This document shows positions 45,949 to 54,726 of a DNA stretch of 64,000 nt, one piece after another. The notes under the pieces were generated by a model. That model did not search any database and had not been told where the DNA came from. It saw nothing but the letters and a program-made list of their open reading frames with translations. Every line of letters starts with the position of its first letter. Positions within the stretch are counted from its first letter, which is position 1. The DNA comes from Nostoc sp. CHAB 5844 (GTDB lineage Bacteria; Cyanobacteriota; Cyanobacteriia; Cyanobacteriales; Nostocaceae): NCBI RefSeq assembly GCF_020829595.1, contig NZ_JAIVFW010000015.1, forward strand, positions 62,001-126,000. The letters are read 5' to 3'. Made by a program: the position numbers and the translations under genes.

Positions 45949-48219
45949 ATGAGTTCCCCCCAACCCCCGCACAAGCCACAAACTTTACTTGGTCAACTGA
46001 CTCAAGCAGTACATACAATTCAAGCTAGAGTCGATTTTTCCAAGCTGGCGCTCAAGCCGAACGCCAAAGTGCCAGAACTTTGGGTACAGGATGCAGGGGC
46101 GGATAAGGCGGAAGTCTATCCATTGTTGGGCGATCGCTATATTCTAGGACGGAGTTCTAAATCTTGCGATATAGTTGTCCGCAACCCAGTTGTCAGTCAA
46201 ATTCATCTGTCTCTATCGCGGGACTCTACCCAACGCAAACCTGTTTTCGTGATTAGAGATGAAAACTCGACAAATGGCATTTATCTCGGTAAAAGACGGC
46301 TGTCTTCTTTAGAACTACGGGATGGCGATATCATCACTTTAGGGCCACCAGAACTAGCGGCATCAGTCAGACTACAATATGTCGATCCGCCTGCATGGTA
46401 TGTGAAAGCTGCAACTTGGGCAGGCTATGGTGTAGGCGGTGCTACGGCGCTGTTAGCATTGGTGATTGGTGTGGAATGGCTGAAGTTTTCCGTCAGACCT
46501 TTACCAACAGCGACTCGCGCCCCAGTTATAGTTTATGCCCGTGATGGCTCAACTCCTCTACGTGAACCGCGCACAACTTCTCACGTAGACATGAAGCGCT
46601 TGCAAGACTTTGGCCCTTTTTTGGCTAATGCCGTAGTTGCCTCAGAAGATACTCGTTATTACTGGCACGTTGGTGTCGACCCCTTGGGGATTTTACGCGC
46701 GGTGTTAATTAATAGCCGCAGTGGAGATTTACAGCAAGGAGCTAGTACTGTTACTCAACAAGTCGCTCGCAGTTTATTCCGTGACTATGTTGGTTCGCAA
46801 GATTCCCTCGGACGGAAATTGCGTGAGGCAATTGTGGCTCTGAAGTTAGAAACTTTTTACAGCAAAGATGAAATTTTGCTGACTTACTTAAATCGCGTAT
46901 TTTTAGGCGGAGATACTTCTGGTTTTGAGGATGCGGCGCAATTTTATTTTGAAAAATCAGCGAAAGAATTAACTCTTGCGGAAGCCGCAACATTAGTCGG
47001 AATTTTGCCTGCTCCCAACGCCTTTGATTTTTGTGGCGACGGCCCCAATAAACTAGATGCTGCTGATTACCGCAACCGCGTTATTAAACGGATGTTGGAA
47101 ATGGGTAAAATCTCCCAACAAGATGCAAATCGGGCTAGACGTTCTACAGTTCAAGTCAGCCCCAAAGTTTGCGAACAGCAAGCCAAAACCATCGCCCCCT
47201 ATTTTTACGGTTATGTCTTTCAAGAACTGGAATCAATATTAGGGCAAGGTGCAGCTAGAGAAGGAAACTACATCATTGAAACCCAGCTAGACCCAGCAAT
47301 TCAAGCCCAAGCTGAAGCTTCATTGAAGAACTCAGTTAATAATGCTGGCTCAACCTTTCGTTTTTCGCAAGGGGCGATCGTTACTTTAGACTCCAAAACA
47401 GGTAGTATTTTGGCGATGGTAGGCGGTACAGATTATCGCAAAAGCCAGTTCAATCGTGCTGTCCAAGCTAAAAGGCAACCAGGTTCTACCTTTAAAATCT
47501 TTGCCTACACCGCAGCTATTCAACAGGGAATTTCACCCTATAAAACTTATTCTTGCGCCTCTTTACCTTGGCAAGGCTTTACCTATAAACCTTGCCGTTC
47601 TGGTGCAGATGTCAATTTAGATATTGCCACAGGTCTTGCCCTTTCCGAAAACCCGATCGCCCTACGAGTCGCCCGCGAAGTAGGATTGAATAAAGTTGTA
47701 GCGATGGCTCAAAATTTAGGGGTAAAATCACAACTTGATCCGGTTCCTGGTTTGGTACTGGGTCAAAGTGTGGTAAATGTTTTAGAAATGACAGGGGCTT
47801 TCGGCGCTATTGGTAATCAAGGTATGTGGAATCCTCCCCATGCCATTAGCCGAATTTTAGATAGCGGTGATTGCAAGGATCGTAATGATTTAAAAACCTG
47901 CCGGGTGATCTATTCTTTTGACCAAAACCGCGAAGCTAACAAGCGAGTTCTCTCCACAGAAGTAGCTGATGAAATGACTACCTTAATGCGGGGAGTGGTC
48001 AGCAGAGGTACTGGTCGTAGTGCTGGCATTGGCATGGGAGAAGCTGGTAAAACAGGTACTACTGATAAAAACGTTGACCTCTGGTTTATTGGTTTTATTC
48101 CTAGCCGCCGCCTGGTGACAGGTGTCTGGCTAGGAAATGATGACAATACCCCCACTTCTGGCAGTAGCGCCCAAGCAGCGCAACTGTGGGGGAGGTATAT
48201 GAGTAGAATTACTAGGTAA
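45949..48219 (+). CDS. Class A penicillin-binding protein with N-terminal FHA domain
   Basis: 756 residues. FHA domain ~60-140 (RYILGRSSKSCDIVV, VSQIHLSLSRD, DENSTNGIYLGKRRL), a membrane span ~155-175 (AGYGVGGATALLALVIGVEWL), glycosyltransferase 51 ~215-390 with EDTRYYWHVGVDPLG and GASTVTQQVARSLF, then the transpeptidase with GSTFKIFAY (Ser/Lys), LSENPIALR and KTGTT. It makes and crosslinks peptidoglycan in the periplasm, while the FHA part faces the cytoplasm and should bind a phosphothreonine partner, linking wall synthesis to Ser/Thr kinases. All catalytic motifs look intact. Confidence 0.92.
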   Translation: MSSPQPPHKPQTLLGQLTQAVHTIQARVDFSKLALKPNAKVPELWVQDAGADKAEVYPLLGDRYILGRSSKSCDIVVRNPVVSQIHLSLSRDSTQRKPVFVIRDENSTNGIYLGKRRLSSLELRDGDIITLGPPELAASVRLQYVDPPAWYVKAATWAGYGVGGATALLALVIGVEWLKFSVRPLPTATRAPVIVYARDGSTPLREPRTTSHVDMKRLQDFGPFLANAVVASEDTRYYWHVGVDPLGILRAVLINSRSGDLQQGASTVTQQVARSLFRDYVGSQDSLGRKLREAIVALKLETFYSKDEILLTYLNRVFLGGDTSGFEDAAQFYFEKSAKELTLAEAATLVGILPAPNAFDFCGDGPNKLDAADYRNRVIKRMLEMGKISQQDANRARRSTVQVSPKVCEQQAKTIAPYFYGYVFQELESILGQGAAREGNYIIETQLDPAIQAQAEASLKNSVNNAGSTFRFSQGAIVTLDSKTGSILAMVGGTDYRKSQFNRAVQAKRQPGSTFKIFAYTAAIQQGISPYKTYSCASLPWQGFTYKPCRSGADVNLDIATGLALSENPIALRVAREVGLNKVVAMAQNLGVKSQLDPVPGLVLGQSVVNVLEMTGAFGAIGNQGMWNPPHAISRILDSGDCKDRNDLKTCRVIYSFDQNREANKRVLSTEVADEMTTLMRGVVSRGTGRSAGIGMGEAGKTGTTDKNVDLWFIGFIPSRRLVTGVWLGNDDNTPTSGSSAQAAQLWGRYMSRITR

Positions 48220-48277
48220 TTAGGTTGTCATTGGTGAGAGTCAGTAGGTTGGGTGAAGTGATCGCGTAACGCAACAT

Positions 48278-48435
48278 TAGACCTCTTGCATGAATATTTT
48301 TTGTCTCACGCAAAGGCGAGGCAGTGCCGTGGGCGACTGCCGCGCAAAGGCAGCCACCTCCGTGCGGGGGTTCCCCCCGTTGAGGAGAGTGGCGCAAAGA
48401 AAAGAGCGTAAATAATGACTTTTGCAAGAGGTCTA
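48278..48435. mobile_element. MITE-like element with nested GC-rich repeat (158 bp)
   Basis: Perfect 13-bp terminal inverted repeats TAGACCTCTTGCA (48278-48290) and TGCAAGAGGTCTA (48423-48435). The interior includes a piece of the GC-rich family (gtgcgggggttccccccgttgagg, ~48310-48395) framed by cgcaaag words. Non-coding; lies between the PBP gene and uvrB, which converge. Confidence 0.72.
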
Positions 48436-48490
48436 TTATCAAGACTCAGCACTCTCTTGTACAGACGCGATTAATCGCGTATCTTTTAAT

Positions 48491-50488
48491 TTAGTGTCCT
48501 ATTAATTTATCTCGCAAATGTTTGATGCGATCGCGCAATTTTGCTGCTTCTTCAAATTCTAGTTTTTTCGCGGCATCTTTCATCTGTGCTTCTAGCTTGG
48601 TAATTAAGTCTGGAATCTCTTCTAAAGGTATTTCATCAATATGTTCTTCTACAGCTTTTAACTCTGTGGCATTTAACCTACGAGATACTTCTAAAAATGA
48701 CAAAATTGCATTACTAGATTTTTTGACAATTGGTTGTGGTGTAATTCCATGTATCCGGTTATATGCTGTTTGAATGCCGCGTCGTCTTTCGGTTTCTTCA
48801 ATGGCTTTAATCATGCTATCTGTCAAGTTATCAGCGTATAAAATTGCTTGTCCTCTAACGTGACGTGCGGCTCGACCAATGGTTTGAATTAAAGAACGTT
48901 CGGCACGTAAAAAACCTTCTTTATCAGCATCTAAAATTGCCACTAAGGAAACTTCCGGTAAGTCCAAACCTTCCCGCAGCAAGTTTACTCCAACTAACAC
49001 ATCGAAATTTCCATCACGCAACTCTTGAATAATTTCAATACGTTCAATTGAATTAATTTCTGAATGTAAGTACCGCACACGAATACTATGGTCTTGCAAA
49101 TACTCGGTCAAATCTTCTGCCATGCGCTTCGTTAATGTTGTAATTAATGTTCTTTCATGACGGTCGATTCTGTCTTTAATTTCTCCTAGCAAATCGTCAA
49201 TTTGTCCTTCGGTAGGACGCACAAAAATTTCTGGATCAATTACACCAGTAGGACGAATTACTTGTTCAACAATGTGATGATCAGAAACTTCTAATTCCCA
49301 ATTTCCCGGTGTAGCAGAAACAAAAATACATTGGTTGACTTTTTGCCAAAATTCATCTGCTTTTAAAGGACGATTATCGGCGGCGCTGGGAAGACGAAAT
49401 CCATGTTCAATTAAAACTTTCTTCCTAGCTTGGTCGCCGTTATACATACCACGAATTTGCGGCACAGTAACGTGAGATTCGTCTATTACCAATAGCCAAT
49501 CTTTCGGGAAATAATCAATTAAACATTCTGGTGGTTCACCAGCTTGTCTACCTGCAAGATGGCGAGAATAATTTTCTACGCCGTTGCAATAACCAACTTG
49601 TCGCAACATTTCTAAGTCGTAGCGGGTGCGCTGATCTATCCGTTGTGCTTCTAATAGTTTGCTTTCTGTTTCTAATTCTAATTTTCGCTGTTTTAATTCA
49701 AATGCAATATCGTCACAAGCAACTTCTAAGCGTTCTTCTGGGGTGACAAAGTGACGCGCTGGATAGATATTTACAGCCTCCAAACTATTAATAATTTCGC
49801 CTGTAACAGGGTCAATATAGCGAATTGCGTCAATTTCATCGCCAAAAAACTCGACACGAATAATTCTATCTTCGTAGGCTGGGCCGATTTCTAAAACATC
49901 ACCCCGGACGCGAAAACGTCCTCGACCCATTTCTAAATCGTTGCGACTGTATTGTACAGATGCTAAATCACGCAAAACTTCGCGTTGATTTACTTCCATC
50001 CCAATCTTTAAAGGTATGGCTGCTTTGAGGTATTCAGCGGGAATTCCTAAACCGTAGATACAGCTGATAGAAGCAACAACTATCACATCACGGCGTTCAA
50101 ACAGCGATCGCGTCGCTGAATGACGCAACATATCAATTTCATCATTAATCGAAGCTGTCTTTTCAATGTAAGTGTCTGTTACCGGAATATACGCTTCTGG
50201 TTGATAGTAATCGTAGTAGCTGACAAAATACTCGACTGCATTTTTGGGAAAGAATTCACGTAACTCATTACAAAGTTGTGCAGCTAAGGTTTTGTTATGT
50301 GCCAAAACTAAGGTTGGTTTGCCGATTTTCTCAATTACTGCTGCTACTGTAAAGGTTTTGCCGGTTCCTGTCGCTCCCAGTAAGGTTTGGTAATGATTAC
50401 CTGCTTGGAGACTGGAAACTAGTTGCGCGATCGCTTGTGGTTGATCGCCTGTAGGTGCAAAGGGAGCTTGAAGACAAAATTCTGTCAT
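48491..50488 (-). CDS. uvrB: Excinuclease ABC subunit B
   Basis: 665 residues. Walker A GATGTGKT (~39-46), the damage-verifying beta-hairpin [23 protein letters not shown], helicase box [46 protein letters not shown], and a C-terminal UVR domain ([28 protein letters not shown]). Opens DNA at lesions and loads UvrC in nucleotide excision repair. Full length and intact. Confidence 0.97.
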   Translation of the reverse strand: MTEFCLQAPFAPTGDQPQAIAQLVSSLQAGNHYQTLLGATGTGKTFTVAAVIEKIGKPTLVLAHNKTLAAQLCNELREFFPKNAVEYFVSYYDYYQPEAYIPVTDTYIEKTASINDEIDMLRHSATRSLFERRDVIVVASISCIYGLGIPAEYLKAAIPLKIGMEVNQREVLRDLASVQYSRNDLEMGRGRFRVRGDVLEIGPAYEDRIIRVEFFGDEIDAIRYIDPVTGEIINSLEAVNIYPARHFVTPEERLEVACDDIAFELKQRKLELETESKLLEAQRIDQRTRYDLEMLRQVGYCNGVENYSRHLAGRQAGEPPECLIDYFPKDWLLVIDESHVTVPQIRGMYNGDQARKKVLIEHGFRLPSAADNRPLKADEFWQKVNQCIFVSATPGNWELEVSDHHIVEQVIRPTGVIDPEIFVRPTEGQIDDLLGEIKDRIDRHERTLITTLTKRMAEDLTEYLQDHSIRVRYLHSEINSIERIEIIQELRDGNFDVLVGVNLLREGLDLPEVSLVAILDADKEGFLRAERSLIQTIGRAARHVRGQAILYADNLTDSMIKAIEETERRRGIQTAYNRIHGITPQPIVKKSSNAILSFLEVSRRLNATELKAVEEHIDEIPLEEIPDLITKLEAQMKDAAKKLEFEEAAKLRDRIKHLRDKLIGH

Positions 50489-50738
50489 ACAGTTTTGCTA
50501 GTAATACCCTATCTCATGGTAACTATCCCACCCTGTATCTGTTGAGCTTGGGAAGCCAAACGTATAAACAGCAATATTACTTTACAAATATTTATTATTT
50601 AGATTTACTTATGTGTAAGTTTTAAAGATAATTATACCTATGCAAGGTTTTTTAAGGGTAAACTTTGATATATGGAAAAAAGTCTCATTTTTCCTCAACT
50701 ATTGTAAAGTTCAATTAAGAAACTAGAGGTATTAGTTT

Positions 50739-51200
50739 ATGGCCATAAGCAGCACTGGTAAAGCAGTCAGTCCTCGTCAAAGACGTGCCAAGCTAAAGGG
50801 GGAAACAACCGTGGAAGTTGAAAATAATCAAGGTCAAGCTGTGAATAACGAGCAAAGCACTCAAGCTACAGATAATTCCGATCAGCCTGGAACACTGGCT
50901 ATTGCTGGAATACGTCCGATTGCTAGCAGTGATTTACAAGTAGCTGAAACAGTCTCTATTGCGGGTATACGTCCCATTTCTGCTAGTAATTTAGAAGTCG
51001 TAGAGACAATCAATGTGATGGGGATTCGTCCGATTACTGCCAACACTATCAAAGTTGTTGACAATATTAATTTATCTGGTATGCGACCAATAGCTTCTAG
51101 TGCGTTGGTAATTTCTAGCAGCTATTCCGTAATGGGGAACCGTCCAGTAGCATCAAATATTGTTGACGATTCTGAAATTCTTATGGGTTTTATCGACTAA
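50739..51200 (+). CDS. Protein with five 19-residue GxRPI repeats, unknown function
   Basis: 153 residues. N-terminal ~55 residues are basic then acidic/Gln-rich (KAVSPRQRRAKLKGE, EVENNQGQAVNNEQ). From ~55 there are five exact-period repeats, consensus (I/V/L)xG(I/M/N)RP(I/V)xxSxLxVxExxx: IAGIRPIASSDLQVAET, IAGIRPISASNLEVVET, VMGIRPITANTIKVVDN, LSGMRPIASSALVISSS, VMGNRPVASN. No signal peptide or membrane span. I do not recognise a named domain. The strict period and absence of indels suggest a solenoid. A terminator lies 29 nt downstream, so it is a single-gene unit. Confidence 0.75.
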   Translation: MAISSTGKAVSPRQRRAKLKGETTVEVENNQGQAVNNEQSTQATDNSDQPGTLAIAGIRPIASSDLQVAETVSIAGIRPISASNLEVVETINVMGIRPITANTIKVVDNINLSGMRPIASSALVISSSYSVMGNRPVASNIVDDSEILMGFID

Positions 51201-51229
51201 ATCAAAAAATCATCTTTAATTATCTTATC

Positions 51230-51259
51230 AACCTGCTCCCTTGAAGAGAGCGGGTTTTT
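51230..51259 (+). terminator. Intrinsic terminator after the GxRPI-repeat gene
   Basis: AACCTGCTC (51230-51238) pairs with GAGCGGGTT (51248-51256), one G-U pair, followed by TTT. Confidence 0.75.
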
Positions 51260-51320
51260 AATTATTCTAATAGTTGAAAAAACTTGATTCATATCATATA
51301 TATCTAACTTTTATGGTTTT

Positions 51321-51351
51321 GCTCCCCGACTTCTTTAAGAAGTCGGGGAGC
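51321..51351. repeat. Perfect 15-bp inverted repeat hairpin
   Basis: GCTCCCCGACTTCTT, one base, AAGAAGTCGGGGAGC, followed by a T-rich stretch. Similar hairpins are scattered in cyanobacterial genomes; it may also stop transcription. Confidence 0.6.
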
Positions 51352-51534
51352 TTTCTTATTGTTAACTATATCTAGCTTATTGTTATTATCTCTCTTTTTA
51401 TAGAGACAGATAATATATCCTGTGGTGGAAGGCTATAGCCAAAATATAAAGTTAAGTTGTAAGAGTAATCACCAATAAGTTCAAAGTAAATAATAACTTT
51501 GAAACTTAGATTTATATAAGATTAGGAGAGTAAA

Positions 51535-51732
51535 ATGAGCATAGAAGATCGCGCAAAAGCTACTGCTAAAAATGTTGAAGGTAAAGCTCAAGAAGCACTG
51601 GGTAATGTGACTGGCGACCCAAAAGATAAAGCAGAAGGCAAAGCAAAGCAAGCTGAAAGCGAAGTACGTCAAGGCATAGAAGATGTAAAGGATTCTGTAA
51701 AAAGAGAAAGCGAATTAAAAGGTCTAGAATAA
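51535..51732 (+). CDS. CsbD-family stress protein, copy 1
   Basis: 65 residues. MSIEDRAKATAKNVEGKAQEALGNVTGDPKDKAEGKAKQAESEVRQGIEDVKD is the CsbD pattern: small, hydrophilic, charged, probably disordered or helical. CsbD proteins are induced by general stress; their action is unknown. GATTAGGAGAGTAAA before the ATG gives a strong ribosome site that is copied before the second gene. Confidence 0.88.
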   Translation: MSIEDRAKATAKNVEGKAQEALGNVTGDPKDKAEGKAKQAESEVRQGIEDVKDSVKRESELKGLE

Positions 51733-51812
51733 AGGATTCTGTAAAATCCCCAAAAATTTCAAAGTAAATTTACAACTTTGAAACTTCATTTGTATAAGAT
51801 TAGGAGAGTAAT

Positions 51813-51995
51813 ATGAGCATAGAAGATCGCGCTAAAGCTACTGGCAAAAACATCGAAGGTAAAGCTCAAGAAGCACTGGGTAATGTGACTGGCGATCCCG
51901 AAGATAAAGCAGAAGGTAAAGCAAAGCAAGCTGAAAGCGAAGTACGTCAAGGCATAGAAGATGTAAAAGATTCTGTGAAAAGAAAGATTGACTAA
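51813..51995 (+). CDS. CsbD-family stress protein, copy 2
   Basis: 60 residues, nearly identical to copy 1 (ATGKNIEGKAQ for ATAKNVEGKAQ; GDPEDK for GDPKDK) but with a shorter end (KRKID). The upstream ~50 bases, including aactttgaaactt and ttaggagagtaa, are also repeated, so the duplicated unit spans promoter-proximal DNA plus gene. 80 nt after copy 1. Confidence 0.88.
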   Translation: MSIEDRAKATGKNIEGKAQEALGNVTGDPEDKAEGKAKQAESEVRQGIEDVKDSVKRKID

Positions 51996-52137
51996 GATTA
52001 ATTGTAATTTGCAATTAATTGAAGGATGAAACCTAGAGATTTTTTCAATTTACCAAATACATGGGAAGAGTTGAAAATTAGATGTTCATTCTTGTCTTTC
52101 TGATTAAGCTAGGCTGACAGATAGCGCAGATTCGGAC

Positions 52138-52167
52138 TGTAGAGACGTAAACTATTACGTCTCTACA
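52138..52167. terminator. 13-bp stem hairpin
   Basis: TGTAGAGACGTAA (52138-52150), loop acta, TTACGTCTCTACA (52155-52167), then TTTCTAC. It is about 140 nt past the second CsbD gene and could end that transcript; the same word family is a known dispersed repeat in cyanobacteria. Confidence 0.5.
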
Positions 52168-52295
52168 TTTCTACTCTCTTTAGCTAGAGAAATGATTAAT
52201 TATGATGTTAAAGATAATTTACTATTCAATTTCACTAGCTAAGAAATACAAGTAATTTGACCTATTTTAAAAGGTTACGTTTAGGGAGTGAGAAA

Positions 52296-52736
52296 ATGAT
52301 ACTGCTGGAGCAGATTCGGAAAATTGCGATCGCTGGTATTTTAATTGTAGTGCTAACTATAACTACCGCTTGTGGTGGCGCTACAGTAACTCAAGCTGAC
52401 CGCACAACAAACCCACCTGTAATTGGTCGAGATGTAACTTACACCGAACTAGAAAGAGGTAATACTCCAGGGGGTCAAACTTTTGGTAACTGGGTAGTAC
52501 AAACATCCAAGGGATTAATTAAAGACGCATATGTGAGAGATAACAACAAATTAGGTGTTGTGATTTCTCGTGATGTTCGTCCGAATGAAGTCCAAACATT
52601 AGCTAAGTCTTTAGTTCAAGGTTTTCGAAAGAATTTCCCTAATCAAGATTTAACTGTTTTGGTTTACGGCCCTGACAAAAAGTTAGTTTTGACGACTAAA
52701 TACGACGTTCAAACAAATCAAGTGAAGTATAGCTAA
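52296..52736 (+). CDS. Putative lipoprotein, unknown function
   Basis: 146 residues from the ATG at 52296 (GGGAG 8 nt upstream); the longer frame from 52257 lacks a ribosome site. Signal peptide ~1-25 ends with a lipobox-like TTACGG, so lipidation at Cys is likely. The mature domain (NWVVQTSKGLIKDAYVRDNNKLGVVISRDVRPNEVQTLAKSLVQGFRKNFPNQDLTVLVYGPDKKLVLTTKYD) looks like a compact alpha/beta fold. No name recognised. Neighbours (CsbD pair, next gene) suggest a stress-response group. Confidence 0.7.
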   Translation: MILLEQIRKIAIAGILIVVLTITTACGGATVTQADRTTNPPVIGRDVTYTELERGNTPGGQTFGNWVVQTSKGLIKDAYVRDNNKLGVVISRDVRPNEVQTLAKSLVQGFRKNFPNQDLTVLVYGPDKKLVLTTKYDVQTNQVKYS

Positions 52737-52837
52737 TTTGATGTGTAGCTATACCAAATTGATGAGATTTAAAACTAACAATTCCAAAATTTTACCGAAC
52801 AAATTTGGAATTTGCCCTGAAAAAGGAGATTAAGAAA

Positions 52838-53359
52838 GTGTCAACCAGCGAAGAATACAGACGGCAAATAATGAAAGACTTAGCTCAAGGTGATGTGGAA
52901 TCATTAGATGATCCATCCACTGATGCAGCTACTGAATACGATACTTTTGACGATTTCGCTCAACGGACAACTACAGATCAACGTCGCCAATTATTTGGTC
53001 GGTCTATTCATCCAGACCAAATTCCTACCAGCCAAATGGAGCCAGAATTACAAAAGGCGATCGCGCAAATTAAACCTAATGAACGAGATGATGTAGCTCG
53101 CTCTTTCTTCAAACACTTGAAAGGCAGAGGTTTAGATGAGCGCCACTTGGAACAACAATTAGGTCTTTCCACCCACAACCCTAACCGGATGAGTGCTGAT
53201 GATGTCAGCAAACTTGCATCTTTCGCTTATCATAATCACCCAGACGTTTTCCGCGAAGTACTAGCAGAGCAACCAGGCATTATTAAGTTCCTGAGTAACC
53301 CTGTAGTAGCAGCAATTGTAGGTATCGCAGCCGCTAAGTGGTTGGGTAGCCACAGATAG
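52838..53359 (+). CDS. Unknown protein with C-terminal hydrophobic segment
   Basis: 173 residues from a GTG at 52838, picked because AAGGAG lies 9 nt upstream; an in-frame TTG at 52805 precedes that site. The N-terminal half is acidic (EEYRRQIMKDLAQGDVESLDDPSTDAATEYDTFDDFAQR). The middle is helical (IAQIKPNERDDVARSFFKHLKGRGLDERHLEQQLGL). The end is a short hydrophobic stretch (FLSNPVVAAIVGIAAAKWLGSHR) that may insert in a membrane. No family recognised. About 100 nt after the lipoprotein gene on the same strand. Confidence 0.65.
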   Translation: MSTSEEYRRQIMKDLAQGDVESLDDPSTDAATEYDTFDDFAQRTTTDQRRQLFGRSIHPDQIPTSQMEPELQKAIAQIKPNERDDVARSFFKHLKGRGLDERHLEQQLGLSTHNPNRMSADDVSKLASFAYHNHPDVFREVLAEQPGIIKFLSNPVVAAIVGIAAAKWLGSHR

Positions 53360-53487
53360 ATAAATTTTCTGGAGAGTAAGACATTCAGGTGGTTTTACCC
53401 ACCTTTTTTTTATGCTTAAAGAGCAATTTTAAACCCGCTTATTCATCCACGGCTTCGCACAGAATTTATACTGAATTCTGGCTCCTG

Positions 53488-53617
53488 ATATCATGTCCGG
53501 GTAATTATTTATAATTCCCGAATCTATGCAGAGAACCCAAAAACCCCTCCCCTCTGCTCCTCTGCACCTCTGCACCTGAAGCTGCCTTAATGATAAGTCT
53601 TTCACCGGACACGATAT
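53488..53617. mobile_element. MITE-like element, family 1 copy B (130 bp)
   Basis: Same ends (ATATCATGTCCGG ... CCGGACACGATAT) and nearly the same interior as 13348-13478. CTCCTG lies directly on both sides (53482-53487, 53620-53625), a possible target-site trace. No gene within. Lies in the 53360-53973 gap. Confidence 0.75.
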
Positions 53618-53973
53618 GACTCCTGAATTCTTTTTCGATAAAGCATTAAAACCGTAAATCTAAACTAAAAAATATTTCAAAATTTTAACATAATGTTATT
53701 TTTAGTAAATTCAACGAGTAGCCTATTTCTTTTGATATATACCGAGCAACTATAATCAAAACTCTTGACAGAGATACAATAAATTTTCTTTTGCTAAATA
53801 TATAATTAGAATCTTAAAAAGAATACTTAGTACTACAAGTTATCTAATAAAATATTTGTGTATGCATAATTAATCTCGGATTATGTAGATAATTGTAGTT
53901 GGCTATACATTCTGATTGTTCAGAATTTTCATTTAACAAATATCAAACTGATACAAATACATATAGTAATATT
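53618..53973. other. Very AT-rich gap with no recognised feature
   Basis: 356 bases after the MITE, mostly A/T. An in-frame TTG (53899) precedes the next gene but the composition up to 53973 does not look coding. Confidence 0.4.
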
Positions 53974-54369
53974 ATGTTTAATAAAACAGAAATAAAAAAA
54001 CCAATAGAAGTCAATAATTCTTATTTAAGTAGTAGTGAAATTCAACATCAAAAAACTCAACCTCAAGGCTTAAATATTCCTGCAGCAACTTTGTATTTAA
54101 GTCCAATTGGTCTTTTTTTTAGTTGGATAATTTTTTTTCTGGTATTACGAAAAATCCAGAGAGTTATAGATAATAAAATGGTATTTAGCGTCAAGAGCTT
54201 GCATCAAGTCCCCTGTAAAAATTGCCGTTTTTATTCTAACAATCATTATCTTAAATGTGCAGTGCAACCTTCTATTGTTATGACTGATGAAGCTAAAAAC
54301 TGTTCTGAATTTTCTGACAAAAAAGATAAGTTATCAGAAAAACAATTTTTTCGTAGGAGAGACGAGTGA
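53974..54369 (+). CDS. Small membrane protein with Cys-rich C-terminal domain
   Basis: 131 residues from the ATG at 53974. One membrane span near 45-65 (YLSPIGLFFSWIIFFLVLR). Then a cytoplasmic-looking or lumenal domain with CKNCRFYSNNHYLKCAVQP ... AKNCSEF: four cysteines in a CxxC-x10-C-x15-C layout. Similar CxxCRF...LKCAV...C modules occur in other cyanobacterial proteins; this could bind zinc or an Fe-S cluster. Function unknown. Confidence 0.6.
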   Translation: MFNKTEIKKPIEVNNSYLSSSEIQHQKTQPQGLNIPAATLYLSPIGLFFSWIIFFLVLRKIQRVIDNKMVFSVKSLHQVPCKNCRFYSNNHYLKCAVQPSIVMTDEAKNCSEFSDKKDKLSEKQFFRRRDE

Positions 54370-54614
54370 TAATACCGCAGTTTGAATAACAATAGGTTAT
54401 CTACCCACATTTGAGTCTTAAAGGGTGTACTTCATTAACTTAAAATCTACTGTATCTTGAGTGCGATCGCTATTTTCTGGCAATCTTCAGTATATTACCC
54501 ACGTAAGCATTATTCACTAAGACTGTATCTCAATGTTATGTATGCAGCAAAATCTGCATTTTTAGCGCTCGCCTATGCGATGACGTGAAGGGAAAAATGG
54601 ATAAAGTCGAGCGT

Positions 54615-54724
54615 AGGACTTACGCACCCAAGCCTAAAACCTTGGTTTTTGCTAACCCCTTAAAAAGTGGGAAAGCTAAAGCCCTCTTTTTAAGGGGATT
54701 GGAGGAGCTAAGTGCGTAAGTCCT
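54615..54724. mobile_element. MITE-like fold-back element abutting the carbonic anhydrase stop (110 bp)
   Basis: Perfect 13-bp ends AGGACTTACGCAC (54615-54627) and GTGCGTAAGTCCT (54712-54724). Inside is a second inverted pair, CCCCTTAAAAAG and CTTTTTAAGGGG. Its right end is 2 bp from the carbonic anhydrase stop codon, so it may also act as that gene's 3' UTR hairpin. Rest of the 54370-54614 gap shows nothing clear. Confidence 0.72.
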
Positions 54725-54726
54725 GA

